From assembly GCF_018613805.1 (NCBI RefSeq), contig NZ_JAGGPL010000003.1, forward strand, positions 868,001 through 932,000: a stretch of DNA of 64,000 nt. Reading direction: 5' to 3'. The DNA comes from Arthrobacter sp. ISL-48. Its GTDB lineage: Bacteria; Actinomycetota; Actinomycetes; Actinomycetales; Micrococcaceae. Made by a program: the position numbers and the translations under genes. The notes below the pieces were generated by a model. The model did no database searches and was not told where the DNA came from. It saw only the letters and a program-made list of their open reading frames with translations. Numbering within the stretch: the first letter of the stretch is position 1; every line of letters begins with the position of its first letter. Shown one piece after another: positions 27,352 through 37,389 of the stretch.

Positions 27352-29603
27352 TTCTTCTTGTCCGTTCGTACGCCTACCTTCGTGGTCTTCCCTGGCTCTG
27401 CCACCATGGGCGAACTCAGCGCCTCCGTCTCGCTGGTGGACGTCTGGGTCAGCGCCGCAAGCGAAGCGGCCACCGAGTGGTCCGGTTCGGTCTCCGGCAC
27501 GCTGTGGGCCCGAAGCACTACCAGGGACTTGGCGTCAACGGGCAACGCCTCTCCGGCCTTCACGGGCTCGGTGTCTGCGTTGTGGCCCGCGGTATCGATG
27601 ATGATGTCCCACGCCGGCGCGTACTCGTCGGCGGGAAGGGTGAAATTCACCATGTCATCGTGGGCGTTGAAATACAGCAGGAAGTTCACGTCGGTGATGC
27701 GGCGCCCGCGGGTGTCCTTGCCCTGGATGCCGTCGCCGTTGAGGAACACGCCGACGGAGCGTCCGAAGCCGCTGTGCCAGTCCTCCGGCGTCATGGTTGC
27801 GCCGTCGACATCCAGCCAGACGATGTCAGGGAGCCGTTCGCCTTCTCCTCGCAGGACCGGGCGTCCGTCGAAGAACCGGCTCCGGCGGAACGTTGGGTGT
27901 TTGGCTCGCAGTGCGTTGACGGCGGACGTGAACTCCACCAGCGGCTGGTCGATGTTGTCCCAGTTGATCCAGGTCAGTTCCGAGTCCTGGCAGTATCCGT
28001 TGTTGTTTCCCTGCTGGGTGCGGCCGAGTTCGTCGCCGTGCAGCAGCATGGGGACACCCTGGGACAGCAGCAGCGAGGCGATGAAGTTCCGCTGCTGGCG
28101 GGCGCGCAGCCCCAGGACGGCGGGATCGTCGGTGGGCCCTTCGGCCCCGCAGTTCCAGGAACGGTTGTGGGATTCGCCGTCGTTGTTGCCCTCGCCGTTG
28201 GCCTCATTGTGCTTCTCGTTGTAGGACACCAGGTCCGACAGGGTGAAGCCGTCGTGGGCGGTGACAAAGTTGATGGATGCCACAGGCCGGCGGCCCGAGT
28301 GCTCGTAGAGATCGGCCGAACCGGTGATTCGGGAGGCAAATTCACCCAGCGTCGCCGGTTCACCGCGCCAGAAGTCGCGGACAGTGTCACGGTATTTTCC
28401 GTTCCATTCGGTCCACTGCGGCGGGAAGTTGCCCACCTGGTAGCCGCCGGGCCCAACGTCCCAGGGCTCTGCAATGAGCTTGACCTGGGACACTACCGGG
28501 TCCTGCTGGATGAGTTCAAAGAACGTGGACAGTTTGTCGACGTCGTAAAATTCGCGGGCCAGGGTGGAGGCGAGGTCGAAGCGGAAGCCGTCCACGTGCA
28601 TTTCCGTGACCCAGTACCGCAGCGAGTCCATGAGGAGTTGCAGCGAGTGAGGCTGGCGGACGTTGAGGGAATTGCCAGTGCCCGTGTAGTCCATGTAGTG
28701 CTTTTCGTCCCCCTCCATCAGCCGGTAGTAGGCCGCGTTGTCGATGCCCTTGAAGGAGAGAGTGGGGCCAAGGTGGTTGCCTTCGGCGGTGTGGTTGTAC
28801 ACCACGTCAAGGATCACCTCGATACCGGCCCGGTGCAGCGAGCGGACCATGGCTTTGAAGTCCTGCACCTGCTGGCCGGTGTCACCCGTGGAGCTGTACG
28901 TGTTCTGCGGCGCGAAGAAGCCGATGGTGTTGTAGCCCCAGTAGTTGTTCAGGCCCTTGTCCTGAAGGGTTCCGTCATTGACGAACTGGTGCACCGGCAT
29001 CAGCTCAATGGCGGTCACCCCCAGCTTCTGGAGGTGCGAGATAACGGAGGGGTGCGCCACGCCGGCGTACGTGCCGCGCTGCTCTTCGGGGATCTCGGGG
29101 TGAAGCTGGGTCAGGCCCTTGACGTGCGCCTCGTAGATGACCGACTTGTGGTACGGGACCCGGAGGTTCTGGTCGCCGTCCCAGTCGAAGAAGGGGTTGA
29201 TAACCACCCCGAGCATCATGTGGGATGCGGAGTCCTCGTTATTGACGGAGTCCGGCTCGCCGAGCTTGTAGGAGAAGAGCGACGGGTCCCAGTCCACCTG
29301 CCCGTGGACTGCCTTGGCGTAGGGGTCCAGCAGGAGCTTGTTGGGGTTGAAGCGGTTGCCGGAGGACGGGTCGTACGGGCCGTGGACGCGGTAACCGTAT
29401 TTCTGGCCCGGCTGAACCTGCGGGACGTAGCAGTGCCACACATAGCCGTCCACTTCATCCAGCTCGTGCCGTGATTCAACACCGGCGTCATCGAAGAGGC
29501 ACAGTTCCACTTTTTCGGCGCGTTCGCTGAACAGCGCAAAGTTGGTGCCTGTCCCGTCGAAGGTGGCGCCAAGGGGGTAAGCCGATCCGGGCCAGATTTC
29601 CAT
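27348..29603 (-). CDS. glgX: Glycogen debranching enzyme GlgX
   Basis: This 751-residue GH13_11 isoamylase-type enzyme cuts alpha-1,6 branches from glycogen limit dextrin. An N-terminal CBM48-like domain ([29 protein letters not shown]) precedes the barrel. The barrel has [23 protein letters not shown] (nucleophile), [17 protein letters not shown] (acid) and [26 protein letters not shown]. The ATG has a GAGGAG Shine-Dalgarno sequence 5 nt upstream. It leads the trehalose operon and supplies TreY. A roughly 50-residue charged C-terminal tail follows the usual end. Confidence 0.95.
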   Translation of the reverse strand: MEIWPGSAYPLGATFDGTGTNFALFSERAEKVELCLFDDAGVESRHELDEVDGYVWHCYVPQVQPGQKYGYRVHGPYDPSSGNRFNPNKLLLDPYAKAVHGQVDWDPSLFSYKLGEPDSVNNEDSASHMMLGVVINPFFDWDGDQNLRVPYHKSVIYEAHVKGLTQLHPEIPEEQRGTYAGVAHPSVISHLQKLGVTAIELMPVHQFVNDGTLQDKGLNNYWGYNTIGFFAPQNTYSSTGDTGQQVQDFKAMVRSLHRAGIEVILDVVYNHTAEGNHLGPTLSFKGIDNAAYYRLMEGDEKHYMDYTGTGNSLNVRQPHSLQLLMDSLRYWVTEMHVDGFRFDLASTLAREFYDVDKLSTFFELIQQDPVVSQVKLIAEPWDVGPGGYQVGNFPPQWTEWNGKYRDTVRDFWRGEPATLGEFASRITGSADLYEHSGRRPVASINFVTAHDGFTLSDLVSYNEKHNEANGEGNNDGESHNRSWNCGAEGPTDDPAVLGLRARQQRNFIASLLLSQGVPMLLHGDELGRTQQGNNNGYCQDSELTWINWDNIDQPLVEFTSAVNALRAKHPTFRRSRFFDGRPVLRGEGERLPDIVWLDVDGATMTPEDWHSGFGRSVGVFLNGDGIQGKDTRGRRITDVNFLLYFNAHDDMVNFTLPADEYAPAWDIIIDTAGHNADTEPVKAGEALPVDAKSLVVLRAHSVPETEPDHSVAASLAALTQTSTSETEALSSPMVAEPGKTTKVGVRTDKKK

Positions 29604-29679
29604 GCGTGCTCCTCATCATTGTTCGCCAGCAGGGCTCCGAAACGCCTCCGGTCCCTGCTGTCGATACAGAACCTATCCC

Positions 29680-31278
29680 CTACCGTAACGGGTGGGCGTG
29701 ACTATTAAGTTTCGTCGCCGTCCGCGTAGTAAGCATGCTTACTTTACCCCATACCTCTGGTAGTACCTCCGCAATCCGGCCCGCGGTCAGCGGTCCGCCG
29801 CTTGAGGCAGCCGTCCCGGCAAGGCCGTGGAGGCTCGCGGCCAGGGCGGCGATGGCGGCCCAGCGTTCGTCAGGACCGATGCCGGCATCACGGAAGCGCC
29901 CGACGTCGGAACCCAGCTGTGCGAGCAAGGCACCGATGATTCCGGCCAGGACATCGCCGCTGCCGGCGGTAGCCAGCCAGGGCGTGCCGTCCGCCTGGCT
30001 GTAGAAATCCTGGGAGGGCGACGCCACCAGCGTCGTGGCGCCTTTGAGCAGTACCGTGGCTCCGGTCAGCCCCGCAGCGCGCCGGACGGCGCCAAGGGTG
30101 TGGGCTTCGACCGCTCCACGCTCAACCGCCCTGGCCGGTTCAGGAGCCAGCCGCTGGAGCAGGGACGCGAGTTCACCGGAGTGCGGGGTGAGCACCACGT
30201 GCGGGGCCAAGACGCCGGGAAGGGCCGGAAGCGCACCGGCGTCGGCGATAACCGGCAGACCGGATTCCACGGCGTCCCGTGCGCGCTGGAGCTGTTCAGA
30301 ATCGCCGGGGCCCATCCCGGAGCCCACCAGCCAGGCCTGAACGTGGGTGTCAGCCACCGGGCCGCTGCCGCACACCACTTCCGGGCAGGACTGCCGCACC
30401 AGGTAGGCGACCTCGGGCGGTCCCAGATAGCGCACCATACCCACCCCGGCGGCCAGCGCGCCGCGGCAGGCCAGCACCGCGGCACCGGGGTAATCGGCCG
30501 ATCCGGCCACCACTCCGAGCACACCGCGCGAGTACTTGTGCGAACGCCTTTCCGGGTGCGGTAACAAACGCGCGAGGTCCCCGGGTTCAAACCGGCGCAG
30601 CGCAGGCCGTGGGAGGTTCTCCTCGATGCCGATCGGCACCACCTGGACGCGGCCCGCACAGTCGGCTCCGGGGTCAGCCAGCAGGCCGGCCTTCGCGGCG
30701 CCGAAGGTCACGGTCAGGTCCGCGGACAGCACGGGCGCGTGGACTTCGCCGGTATCGGCATCAACGCCGCTGGGAACGTCGCAGGCGACCACCAGCGGCT
30801 CCCCCGCGCCTGACAATCCGGCGTCCCCAAGCTCGCCCACCAAGGCGGCTGCGGTGCCGCGCAGTCCGCCCTTGGCCCCGGTGCCCAGGACAGCATCAAT
30901 GACGACGTCGGCACCCGCCACATCCGCCGCCAGCCGGGGCAGGGTGGAATCGGTGAGCAGATGTACCCGGCCGCCGGCCTGTTCAAAGGCGGCCAGCGCC
31001 CCGGGGTGTGCCGCTCCGGCGGTGAGCACCGCTATCGTACGCATTCCCCTGGCGGCCAGAAACGCGGCGGCGAAGAGACCGTCGCCGCCGTTGTTGCCCT
31101 TGCCAGCGAGGACAGCCACGCTGGCGCCATAGACACGCCGGCGGCGGGCCTTCAGCTCGCGGATGACAGCATTGGCGAGTCCGTGGGAGGCTCGCTGCAT
31201 GAGGACATCGCCCATGCCGGAGGCCAGGAGCGGCTCTTCAGCCGCCCTGATCTGGGTTCCGGTATAGGCGCTGATCAT
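29680..31278 (-). CDS. nnrDE: Bifunctional NAD(P)H-hydrate epimerase/dehydratase
   Basis: This 532-residue metabolite-repair enzyme restores damaged NAD(P)H hydrates. The N-terminal YjeF_N epimerase domain (about 1-215) has VLAGKGNNGGDGLFAAAFL and VACDVPSGVDADTGE. The C-terminal ribokinase-like dehydratase (about 230-505) has HKYSRGVLGVVAGSADYPGA, VLTPHSGELASLL, VLLKGATTLV and LATAGSGDVLAGIIGALLA. It lies 35 bp downstream of acpS on the same strand and is probably cotranscribed with it. Confidence 0.93.
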   Translation of the reverse strand: MISAYTGTQIRAAEEPLLASGMGDVLMQRASHGLANAVIRELKARRRRVYGASVAVLAGKGNNGGDGLFAAAFLAARGMRTIAVLTAGAAHPGALAAFEQAGGRVHLLTDSTLPRLAADVAGADVVIDAVLGTGAKGGLRGTAAALVGELGDAGLSGAGEPLVVACDVPSGVDADTGEVHAPVLSADLTVTFGAAKAGLLADPGADCAGRVQVVPIGIEENLPRPALRRFEPGDLARLLPHPERRSHKYSRGVLGVVAGSADYPGAAVLACRGALAAGVGMVRYLGPPEVAYLVRQSCPEVVCGSGPVADTHVQAWLVGSGMGPGDSEQLQRARDAVESGLPVIADAGALPALPGVLAPHVVLTPHSGELASLLQRLAPEPARAVERGAVEAHTLGAVRRAAGLTGATVLLKGATTLVASPSQDFYSQADGTPWLATAGSGDVLAGIIGALLAQLGSDVGRFRDAGIGPDERWAAIAALAASLHGLAGTAASSGGPLTAGRIAEVLPEVWGKVSMLTTRTATKLNSHAHPLR

Positions 31279-31313
31279 CGTGTCAGGTCCGTGCTCAGGC
31301 TCAGCCTTCCGAC

Positions 31314-31661
31314 TCAGCCTTCGGCCAGCACCGTCGCGGTGGCGATTCCACCATCGTGGCTCATGGACAGGTGCCAGCGTTTGACGCCCTTGGCCTCGGC
31401 CACTGCAAGCACGGTGTCCTTCACCTGGATAGTCGGCCCGTGCTGGTCAAGGCCGATCCAGCAGTCCTGCCAGTTCATGCCGGCGGGCGCGCCGAGAACC
31501 TTGGCTACCGCTTCCTTGGCCGCAAACCTCGCGGCCAGGGATCGCGTGTTCAGCTCCCGCTCGGCCGGCACGAACAGCCGGTCCCGGAGCCCCGGGGTGC
31601 GCTCAAGCTGGCGGCCGAACCGCTCGATGTCTACTACGTCTACGCCAATGCCAACAATCAT
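31314..31661 (-). CDS. acpS: Holo-[acyl-carrier-protein] synthase AcpS
   Basis: This 115-residue trimeric phosphopantetheinyl transferase activates acyl carrier protein. The magnesium ligands are visible as Asp8 in [11 protein letters not shown] and Glu50 in [13 protein letters not shown]. The [19 protein letters not shown] end is typical. The ATG is preceded by TAGAAT-N6, with this -10 hexamer overlapping the last codons and stop of glmS. It therefore seems to have its own leaderless promoter besides any read-through from glmS. Confidence 0.95.
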   Translation of the reverse strand: MIVGIGVDVVDIERFGRQLERTPGLRDRLFVPAERELNTRSLAARFAAKEAVAKVLGAPAGMNWQDCWIGLDQHGPTIQVKDTVLAVAEAKGVKRWHLSMSHDGGIATATVLAEG

Positions 31662-31665
31662 TTGG

Positions 31666-33558
31666 CTATTCTACGGTGACGCTCTTGGCCAGGTTGCGAG
31701 GCTGGTCCACGTCGTAGCCCTTGGCCGAGGCAAGTTCCAGGGCGAAGATCTGCAGCGGCACTGTGGTCAGCAACGGCATCAGCAGCGTAGGAGTCTCCGG
31801 CACATAGAAGACATGCTCTGCGTAGGCCTTCACGGCCTCGTCGCCCTCCTCAGCGATAACCAGCGTCCGGGCGCCGCGCGCGCGGACTTCCTGGATGTTG
31901 CTGACCACCTTGGCGTGCAGTGAGTCCCGGCCGCGCGGCGAGGGGACCACCACGAACACCGGCTGGCCCTCATCGATCAGGGCGATAGGCCCGTGCTTAA
32001 GCTCGCCCGCGGCGAATCCTTCGGCGTGGATATAGGCGATTTCCTTGAGTTTCAGCGCGCCTTCCAGGGCCACCGGGTAGCCCACATGGCGTCCCAGGAA
32101 CAGGACGGACTTCTCGTCCTTCATGCTGCGGGCCAGCTCGCGCAGGGGCCCGGAGTTGTCCAGGATGCTCTGGATCTTCGCGGGGATCTTGTTCAGGTCA
32201 GCCAGGACGTCCTTGATCTGACCGGAGAAGATGTTGCCGCGCAGTTGTGCCAAATAAAGGCCCAGCAGGTAGGCGGCGGTGATCTGGGCAAGGAAGGCCT
32301 TGGTGGAGGCCACCGCGATTTCCGGGCCGGCGTGCGTGTAGAGCACGGCGTCGGATTCACGCGGGATCGTGGAGCCGTTGGTGTTGCAGATGGAGATGGT
32401 CTTGGCCCCCTGCTCCCGTGCGTAGCGGACCGCCATCAGCGTGTCCATGGTCTCGCCGGACTGGCTGATGGACACCACCAGGGTGTTGGCGTCAAGGATG
32501 GGGTCCCGGTAGCGGAACTCGTGCGCCAGTTCCACTTCGGTGGGGATGCGGCACCAGTTTTCGATGGCGTACTTGGCCACGGTGCCGGCATAGGCAGCCG
32601 TGCCGCACGCGAGGACGATGATCTTGTTGACCTGCTTCAGCAGCTCAGGGTCGATGCGGATTTCGTCCAGGGTCAGTTTGCCGTTGATGTCCGAACGGCC
32701 CAGCAGTGTCTGCCCCACGGCGTCGGGCTGGTCGTTGATCTCCTTCGCCATAAAGGAGCTGAAGCCGCCCTTTTCCGCAGAGGCAGGATCCCAGTCCACG
32801 TGGTATTCCTTGCCCTCGGCAGGGGCACCGTAAAAGTCGGTGATGTCCACCGAGTCGGCTGTAATGGTCACAATCTGGTCCTGGCCCAGTTCCACCGCCC
32901 GGCGGGTGTAGTCGATGAAGCCGGAAACGTCCGAGCCCAGGAAGTTCTCCCCTTCGCCCAGGCCAACCACCAGCGGCGAGTTGCGGCGGGCGGCGACCAC
33001 GACGTCGGGCTGGTCGGCGTGGACGGCCAGCAGGGTGAATGCGCCCTCAAGGCGCTGGCAGGCGAGCTGCATGGCCCTGGTCAGGCCGCCGTCGCTCACG
33101 TCACCGTTCAGTTTGGTGCGGAAGATATCGCCCAGCAGCGCGGCAGCGACTTCGGTGTCCGTTTCGGAGGCGAACGTGACGCCCTTGGCCATCAGTTCCC
33201 GCTTCAGCTCGGCGAAGTTCTCGATGATGCCGTTGTGGATCAGCGCGAGCTTGCCGCCGTCGGAGAGGTGCGGGTGCGCATTCTGGTCGGTGGGACCGCC
33301 GTGCGTGGCCCAGCGGGTGTGCCCGATACCGGTGACCGTTTCAGGCAGCGGCCGGGCCTCCAGCTCGGCGAGCAGATTGCTCAACTTTCCGGACTTCTTC
33401 CGGGACGAGATCACGCCGTCGGCAACAACAGCGACCCCCGCGGAGTCATAGCCCCGGTACTCCAGGCGGCGCAATCCTTCGAGGACAACGTCCAGCGCAC
33501 TGTGACCGGCGTTTCCATGGCCATCTGGGCGGCCCACATATCCTACGATTCCACACAT
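31666..33558 (-). CDS. glmS: Glucosamine-6-phosphate synthase (isomerising)
   Basis: This 630-residue enzyme makes glucosamine-6-phosphate from fructose-6-phosphate and glutamine. The glutaminase domain starts with the nucleophile Cys2 (MCGIVGYVG) and carries [19 protein letters not shown] and IHNGIIENF. Two SIS sugar isomerase domains follow ([35 protein letters not shown]), ending in [22 protein letters not shown] lies 7 nt before the ATG, so the mRNA is leaderless and no glmS ribozyme is possible upstream. The product feeds GlmM, encoded 4 kb away. Confidence 0.97.
   Translation of the reverse strand: MCGIVGYVGRPDGHGNAGHSALDVVLEGLRRLEYRGYDSAGVAVVADGVISSRKKSGKLSNLLAELEARPLPETVTGIGHTRWATHGGPTDQNAHPHLSDGGKLALIHNGIIENFAELKRELMAKGVTFASETDTEVAAALLGDIFRTKLNGDVSDGGLTRAMQLACQRLEGAFTLLAVHADQPDVVVAARRNSPLVVGLGEGENFLGSDVSGFIDYTRRAVELGQDQIVTITADSVDITDFYGAPAEGKEYHVDWDPASAEKGGFSSFMAKEINDQPDAVGQTLLGRSDINGKLTLDEIRIDPELLKQVNKIIVLACGTAAYAGTVAKYAIENWCRIPTEVELAHEFRYRDPILDANTLVVSISQSGETMDTLMAVRYAREQGAKTISICNTNGSTIPRESDAVLYTHAGPEIAVASTKAFLAQITAAYLLGLYLAQLRGNIFSGQIKDVLADLNKIPAKIQSILDNSGPLRELARSMKDEKSVLFLGRHVGYPVALEGALKLKEIAYIHAEGFAAGELKHGPIALIDEGQPVFVVVPSPRGRDSLHAKVVSNIQEVRARGARTLVIAEEGDEAVKAYAEHVFYVPETPTLLMPLLTTVPLQIFALELASAKGYDVDQPRNLAKSVTVE
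31668..31673 (-). promoter_or_regulatory. -10 hexamer of a leaderless acpS promoter inside the glmS 3' end
   Basis: On the minus strand, TAGAAT is followed by 6 nt and the acpS ATG. The hexamer begins in the final glmS codons and ends on the stop codon. Confidence 0.55.
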
Positions 33559-33565
33559 GGGACCA

Positions 33566-33571
33566 AGCCTA
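33566..33571 (-). promoter_or_regulatory. -10 hexamer of the leaderless glmS promoter
   Basis: On the minus strand, TAGGCT is followed by exactly 7 nt and the glmS ATG. Confidence 0.62.
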
Positions 33572-33681
33572 TCCGCCGCGGGGTTGAGATCTAAACTGAA
33601 CCGGGGGCGGCAGCGGGCTTAACGTTGCTGCGTCCGCAGCGCATGGGTGCGTCCCCATTTCGCTCTCAGCCGCGCGAGGGG

Positions 33682-33687
33682 CAGAAT
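33682..33687 (+). promoter_or_regulatory. Probable -10 hexamer of a leaderless coaA promoter
   Basis: CAGAAT is followed by 7 nt and GTG 33695. It deviates from TAnnnT only at the first base, and there is no Shine-Dalgarno sequence before the GTG. Confidence 0.45.
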
Positions 33688-33694
33688 CTCTAAC

Positions 33695-34660
33695 GTGACT
33701 TTGCAACGCAATGAAGCGAACGGCGAGGGTGTCTCCCCGTTCGTTGAGCTGGACCGGCAGACCTGGTCCCGGCTCGCAGCCCAGATGGAACAGCCTCTTA
33801 ATGAAGAGGACATTGTCCGTCTGCGCGGCCTCGGCGACCCCCTGGATATGAAGGAGGTCCGCGAGGTCTACCTGCCGCTGTCCAGGCTGCTCCACCTGTA
33901 TGTTGAGGCGGCGCACCAGCTTCATTCGGCCACTACCACGTTCCTTGGCGAGCAGACCCAGCGCACGCCCTTTGTCATTGGCGTGGCCGGGTCGGTGGCG
34001 GTGGGCAAATCCACCATTGCCCGTGTACTCCGGGAGATGCTCCGGCGCTGGCCTGGTACGCCCAACGTGGAACTCATCACCACGGACGGCTTCCTGTACC
34101 CGCTTGCCGAGCTGAAGCGGCGTCAGCTGCTGGAACGCAAAGGCTTCCCGGAATCTTATGACCGGCGCGCGCTGCTGCGCTTCGTGAGCGAGATCAAGGG
34201 CGGCGCCGAGGAAGTCAGGGCACCCTGGTACTCCCATGTCACGTACGACATCGTTCCTGGCAAGGAAGTGGTGGTCCGCCGTCCGGATGTCCTGATCGTG
34301 GAGGGCCTGAACGTGCTGGCCCCCGCCCGCCCGCGGCACGACGGCCGGCAGGGACTGGCGCTGAGCGACTTCTTCGACTTCTCCATTTACGTGGACGCCA
34401 AGACTTCCTACATCGAGGAGTGGTACGTGGACCGCTTCCGCAAGCTTCAAAGCACGGCATTCGCGCAGCCGGAGTCCTATTTCCACCGCTACGCCACGCT
34501 GTCCGACTCCGAGGCCGAACGGACCGCACGGGACATCTGGAAGCGCATCAACGAGCCCAACCTGGAGGAGAACGTGCTGCCTACGCGGGGCCGTGCCCAG
34601 CTGGTGCTGACAAAGGATGCCGACCACTCCATCCGCCGCATGCTCCTGCGGAAGGTCTAG
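33695..34660 (+). CDS. coaA: Type I pantothenate kinase
   Basis: This 321-residue enzyme performs the first step of coenzyme A synthesis. The P-loop [17 protein letters not shown] lies at residues 97-113. [23 protein letters not shown] and LIVEGLNVL are as in bacterial PanK-I. The reading frame stays open further upstream. GTG 33695 ([12 protein letters not shown]) fits the family N-terminus and the CAGAAT-N7-GTG arrangement. It is divergent from glmS and followed after 5 bp by a secreted carboxypeptidase gene. Confidence 0.95.
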   Translation: MTLQRNEANGEGVSPFVELDRQTWSRLAAQMEQPLNEEDIVRLRGLGDPLDMKEVREVYLPLSRLLHLYVEAAHQLHSATTTFLGEQTQRTPFVIGVAGSVAVGKSTIARVLREMLRRWPGTPNVELITTDGFLYPLAELKRRQLLERKGFPESYDRRALLRFVSEIKGGAEEVRAPWYSHVTYDIVPGKEVVVRRPDVLIVEGLNVLAPARPRHDGRQGLALSDFFDFSIYVDAKTSYIEEWYVDRFRKLQSTAFAQPESYFHRYATLSDSEAERTARDIWKRINEPNLEENVLPTRGRAQLVLTKDADHSIRRMLLRKV

Positions 34661-34665
34661 CACGG

Positions 34666-35610
34666 ATGTGCCACGACTGCGCCGCAGTAAACGGAGCCTT
34701 CAGCGAACCGGCCAACGAAACGGCGGCAGGCGAAACGGTCACCCTCGGAACCGCTGCGGCCGGCGCCACCCGGCGCAGCTTCGCGCGTTTCCTGGCCGCC
34801 GGAGCCGGACTGACTGCCCTGGCAGCCTGCACGCCGGACGCCCCCGCGCAGGTGCCGCCGTCGTCGTCCGCTCCCTCCACTTCACCCACAGTGGCCTCCG
34901 CGTCCCCCTCGCCTGCCCTGGACCCGACGACGGTAAGTCCGACGCCGGCCATACAGTCCCCGACAGAGGTGCCTGCGCCGCCGTCGGCTGCTGCCGCGAT
35001 GCCCCGGAAGTTTTCCCTGACTGATCCTGCCAGCCCCTGGCTGGTGGTCAACAAGCACCGCCCGCTGGTTCCTGCCGCCTACGTTCCGGCGGACCTGGTA
35101 CAGCCGAACATCAGGCTGGCAGTCTCCGGGGAGGCGGCGCTCCTGAACAGCACGACGGCGGCTGCTGCGGAAGCGATGTTCGCTGCGGCAGCACAGGAAG
35201 GTGTGGTCATGACCCTGGCGAGCGGCTACCGCTCCCACTCCACCCAGGTGTCCACCTACAACGGCTACGTGGCGTCCCGCGGCCAGGCCGATGCGGACAC
35301 GGCCAGCGCCCGCCCGGGGTACTCTGAGCACCAGACTGGCTGGGCCTTTGACATCGGCGACGGCGGCGGGGCCTGCAGCTTCCAGCCCTGCTTCGCGGAA
35401 CAGCCAGCGGCCGTTTGGGCCAAGGCGAATGCCTACCGGTTCGGCTTTGTGGTCAGGTATCCGTGGATGTTTCACCCGATCACCGGGTATTACTACGAAC
35501 CCTGGCACCTGCGGTACATCGGCGTGGAGGCTGCCACGGACATGGCCACCCGGGGCATCAACACCGTGGAAGAGTATTTTGGCCTTGAGGCTGCACCGGG
35601 TTATCCCTAG
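34666..35610 (+). CDS. VanY-type D-alanyl-D-alanine carboxypeptidase, probable Tat lipoprotein
   Basis: This 314-residue protein has a 35-residue cytosolic lead, a twin-arginine signal (TRRSFARFLAAGAGLTALAAC, Arg36-Arg37) and a lipobox Cys55. A Ser/Pro/Thr-rich linker (about 56-125) follows. The C-terminal M15 peptidase domain has SGYRSHSTQ, GYSEHQTGWAFDIGD with zinc ligands His and Asp, and EPWHLRYIG with the third zinc ligand. It is expected to trim the terminal D-Ala of peptidoglycan stem peptides outside the membrane. The ATG at 34666 lies 5 bp after coaA, so it is probably cotranscribed with it. Confidence 0.85.
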   Translation: MCHDCAAVNGAFSEPANETAAGETVTLGTAAAGATRRSFARFLAAGAGLTALAACTPDAPAQVPPSSSAPSTSPTVASASPSPALDPTTVSPTPAIQSPTEVPAPPSAAAAMPRKFSLTDPASPWLVVNKHRPLVPAAYVPADLVQPNIRLAVSGEAALLNSTTAAAAEAMFAAAAQEGVVMTLASGYRSHSTQVSTYNGYVASRGQADADTASARPGYSEHQTGWAFDIGDGGGACSFQPCFAEQPAAVWAKANAYRFGFVVRYPWMFHPITGYYYEPWHLRYIGVEAATDMATRGINTVEEYFGLEAAPGYP

Positions 35611-35677
35611 GCGATGGCTTGGCTCTGGGCACGCTGACACATAGCGGAGGCGTCATCTGGTGTTAACGGGGATGCGC

Positions 35678-35683
35678 TAGCTT
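35678..35683 (+). promoter_or_regulatory. -10 hexamer of the leaderless mscL promoter
   Basis: TAGCTT is followed by exactly 7 nt and the ATG at 35691. Confidence 0.58.
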
Positions 35684-35690
35684 GGTTGTC

Positions 35691-36080
35691 ATGCTGACAG
35701 GATTCAAGAATTTCATTATGAAGGGCAACGTCGTCGACCTTGCCGTCGCCGTTGTGATGGGGGCAGCTTTCAGCTCCGTCGTGACTTCTATCGTCCAGGG
35801 CCTGCTGACGCCGCTGATCGGACGTCTCTTCAGCGCCAAGGGCATTGAAGAAATGCAGTGGGAGGGATTCATGTATGGATCCGTCATCTCCGCCGTTATT
35901 TCGTTCCTCCTGGTGGCCGCCGCCATCTACTTCGTGGTGGTGCTGCCGATGAACCACATGATCACGCTCCGCAACCGCAAGCTGGGGATCAACCAGGACG
36001 TGAAGGAAGAGGCAGCGGAGGACCCGCACATCGCCCTGCTCACCGAGATCCGGGACGCGCTGCACGCCCGGCAACACTGA
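35691..36080 (+). CDS. mscL: Large-conductance mechanosensitive channel MscL
   Basis: This 129-residue protein forms the pentameric channel that opens on membrane tension during osmotic downshock. The amphipathic N-terminus MLTGFKNFIMKGNVVDLAVAVVMGAAF leads into TM1. A second TM (ISAVISFLLVAAAIYFVVVLP) precedes the cytosolic helix TLRNRKLGINQDVKEEAAED. ATG 35691 was chosen over a TTG three codons earlier because of TAGCTT-N7-ATG. A strong terminator follows. Confidence 0.95.
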   Translation: MLTGFKNFIMKGNVVDLAVAVVMGAAFSSVVTSIVQGLLTPLIGRLFSAKGIEEMQWEGFMYGSVISAVISFLLVAAAIYFVVVLPMNHMITLRNRKLGINQDVKEEAAEDPHIALLTEIRDALHARQH

Positions 36081-36096
36081 GTTTCTCCAGTAAGCA

Positions 36097-36131
36097 AAAG
36101 CGGCCCGTTTCATTCTGAAGCGGGCCGCTTT
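36097..36131 (+). terminator. Rho-independent terminator after mscL
   Basis: AAAGCGGCCCG and CGGGCCGCTTT form a perfect 11-bp stem with a 13-nt loop, followed by a short T-containing tail, 16 bp after the mscL stop. Confidence 0.85.
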
Positions 36132-36181
36132 GTAGTCATACCGCCGAGGGCCCGGAGGACATCGAGTAAAGTTCTGTGTCA

Positions 36182-36210
36182 TTGACACGACAGCGTCCGA
36201 CCCGAATGAT
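36182..36210 (+). promoter_or_regulatory. Promoter of the GT-C mannosyltransferase-like gene
   Basis: A consensus TTGACA (36182-36187) is followed after exactly 17 bp by AATGAT (36205-36210). The ATG at 36217 begins 6 nt later, so the transcript should be leaderless. Confidence 0.65.
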
Positions 36211-36216
36211 GGCGCA

Positions 36217-37389
36217 ATGGGGGAATCCAAAAGTATTCAGGGGGTCGAAAGGCGGCAGCCCCTGCGGCGTTTCCCGGTTTCCCTCACCTGGATCTTTGGT
36301 GCCATTGCCCTGCTGGCACGTCTCTCGATGTTTCCCTATGTCAGCGAAGACGCCACCTTCTTCCTGTTGCCATGGATGCAGGAATTCCGCGACCACGGCG
36401 CCCTGGCATTAGGTGGGGAGTTCTCAAACTATAACTTTCCCTACTTGCTGTTGATGTATCTGGCGAGCCTTCTCCCACTGGAACCGCTGTACGCGATAAA
36501 ACTGGCGTCCCTGGTTGGGGATCTGGCGCTAGCTCTCTCCATCGGAGCGCTGGTTCGGCAGTTTCGGCCAGCGAAGCTCGCGCCGTCGGCTGCCGCCCTC
36601 ATCGCTCTCTTCCTGCCGACCGTGCTCATGAATGCAGCCATGTGGGGGCAGTGCGATTCCCTCTACACTTCGTTCTTAGTACTGTCGCTCAGAAGCCTTT
36701 TGCGAAATGACGGACGCGGGGCATGGCTGTTTTGGGCAGTTGCGCTCTCATTTAAGCTGCAGTCGGTATTTTTCCTGCCAGCGCTGGTTCTCGTCTCGTT
36801 GCGGAACCGCTACAGCGTTTCCAGCCCGGCGATTGCTGCGGCCCTGTGGCTCGTGTTGAGTTTGCCGCCCATGGTGCTTGGACGATCGTTCGCAAGCACC
36901 ATTGGGGTTTATGTACAGCAAACTCAAGGCAATCGCCTGGTGTTCGGTGCCGCCAACGTATTCGTGTGGTTTCCTGAGGCAGATCCGGCCCAAGGTCGAT
37001 GGTGGGGAATCCTGTCCTGCGGTCTCGTGGTCGCCCTTGTTGGCATAGGGTACTGGCGGCGGGAAGATTCTCCGGAACAGCGTGTCCTTCTGGTCATTTC
37101 CATGGTTGCCGTATGTCCACTCTTGCTGCCACAAATGCATGACCGCTACTTCTTCGCAGCGGAAGTCATGTCACTCCTTCTGGTTGGCGCGAGAGGCCTG
37201 CGCGTCGTTCCTTTGCTTTTTGCTGGGAACGGCCTGCTGGTCTACCTTCTGTACTTTGCAGGCAACAGGTACGCCTTGCCGCTCATGATAGCGTCCGTCG
37301 TTCAATGCTTCGCGGCCTTCCTGCTTCTGCGAGCTCTGACTGGTGGCAGTAACCCATGGAAGCGAGCACCCGCGACCGTCAATCCGTGA
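36217..37389 (+). CDS. GT-C fold glycosyltransferase (polyprenyl-phosphate-mannose-dependent type)
   Basis: This 390-residue integral membrane protein has about ten hydrophobic segments. It resembles the DUF2029/GT87-like mannosyltransferases that use lipid-linked sugars on the outer face of the membrane. It has an acidic [15 protein letters not shown] loop after the first [18 protein letters not shown], and [17 protein letters not shown] near the C-terminus, a hallmark of this group. The acceptor is not known. Its 3' end overlaps the 3' end of glmM by 11 bp tail-to-tail. Base composition is visibly less GC-rich than that of neighbouring housekeeping genes. Confidence 0.75.
   Translation: MGESKSIQGVERRQPLRRFPVSLTWIFGAIALLARLSMFPYVSEDATFFLLPWMQEFRDHGALALGGEFSNYNFPYLLLMYLASLLPLEPLYAIKLASLVGDLALALSIGALVRQFRPAKLAPSAAALIALFLPTVLMNAAMWGQCDSLYTSFLVLSLRSLLRNDGRGAWLFWAVALSFKLQSVFFLPALVLVSLRNRYSVSSPAIAAALWLVLSLPPMVLGRSFASTIGVYVQQTQGNRLVFGAANVFVWFPEADPAQGRWWGILSCGLVVALVGIGYWRREDSPEQRVLLVISMVAVCPLLLPQMHDRYFFAAEVMSLLLVGARGLRVVPLLFAGNGLLVYLLYFAGNRYALPLMIASVVQCFAAFLLLRALTGGSNPWKRAPATVNP

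Noticed and set aside
27477..29474. A 665-codon plus-strand open frame opposite glgX.
   Set aside because: It is antisense to a highly conserved GH13 gene and lacks a start signal or known domain.
31993..33594. A 533-codon plus-strand open frame opposite glmS.
   Set aside because: It is antisense to glmS and its composition follows glmS codons; no ribosome site.
33559..33694. A glmS ribozyme or other riboswitch upstream of glmS.
   Set aside because: The TAGGCT hexamer 7 nt from the start codon predicts a leaderless mRNA, so there is no leader to fold.
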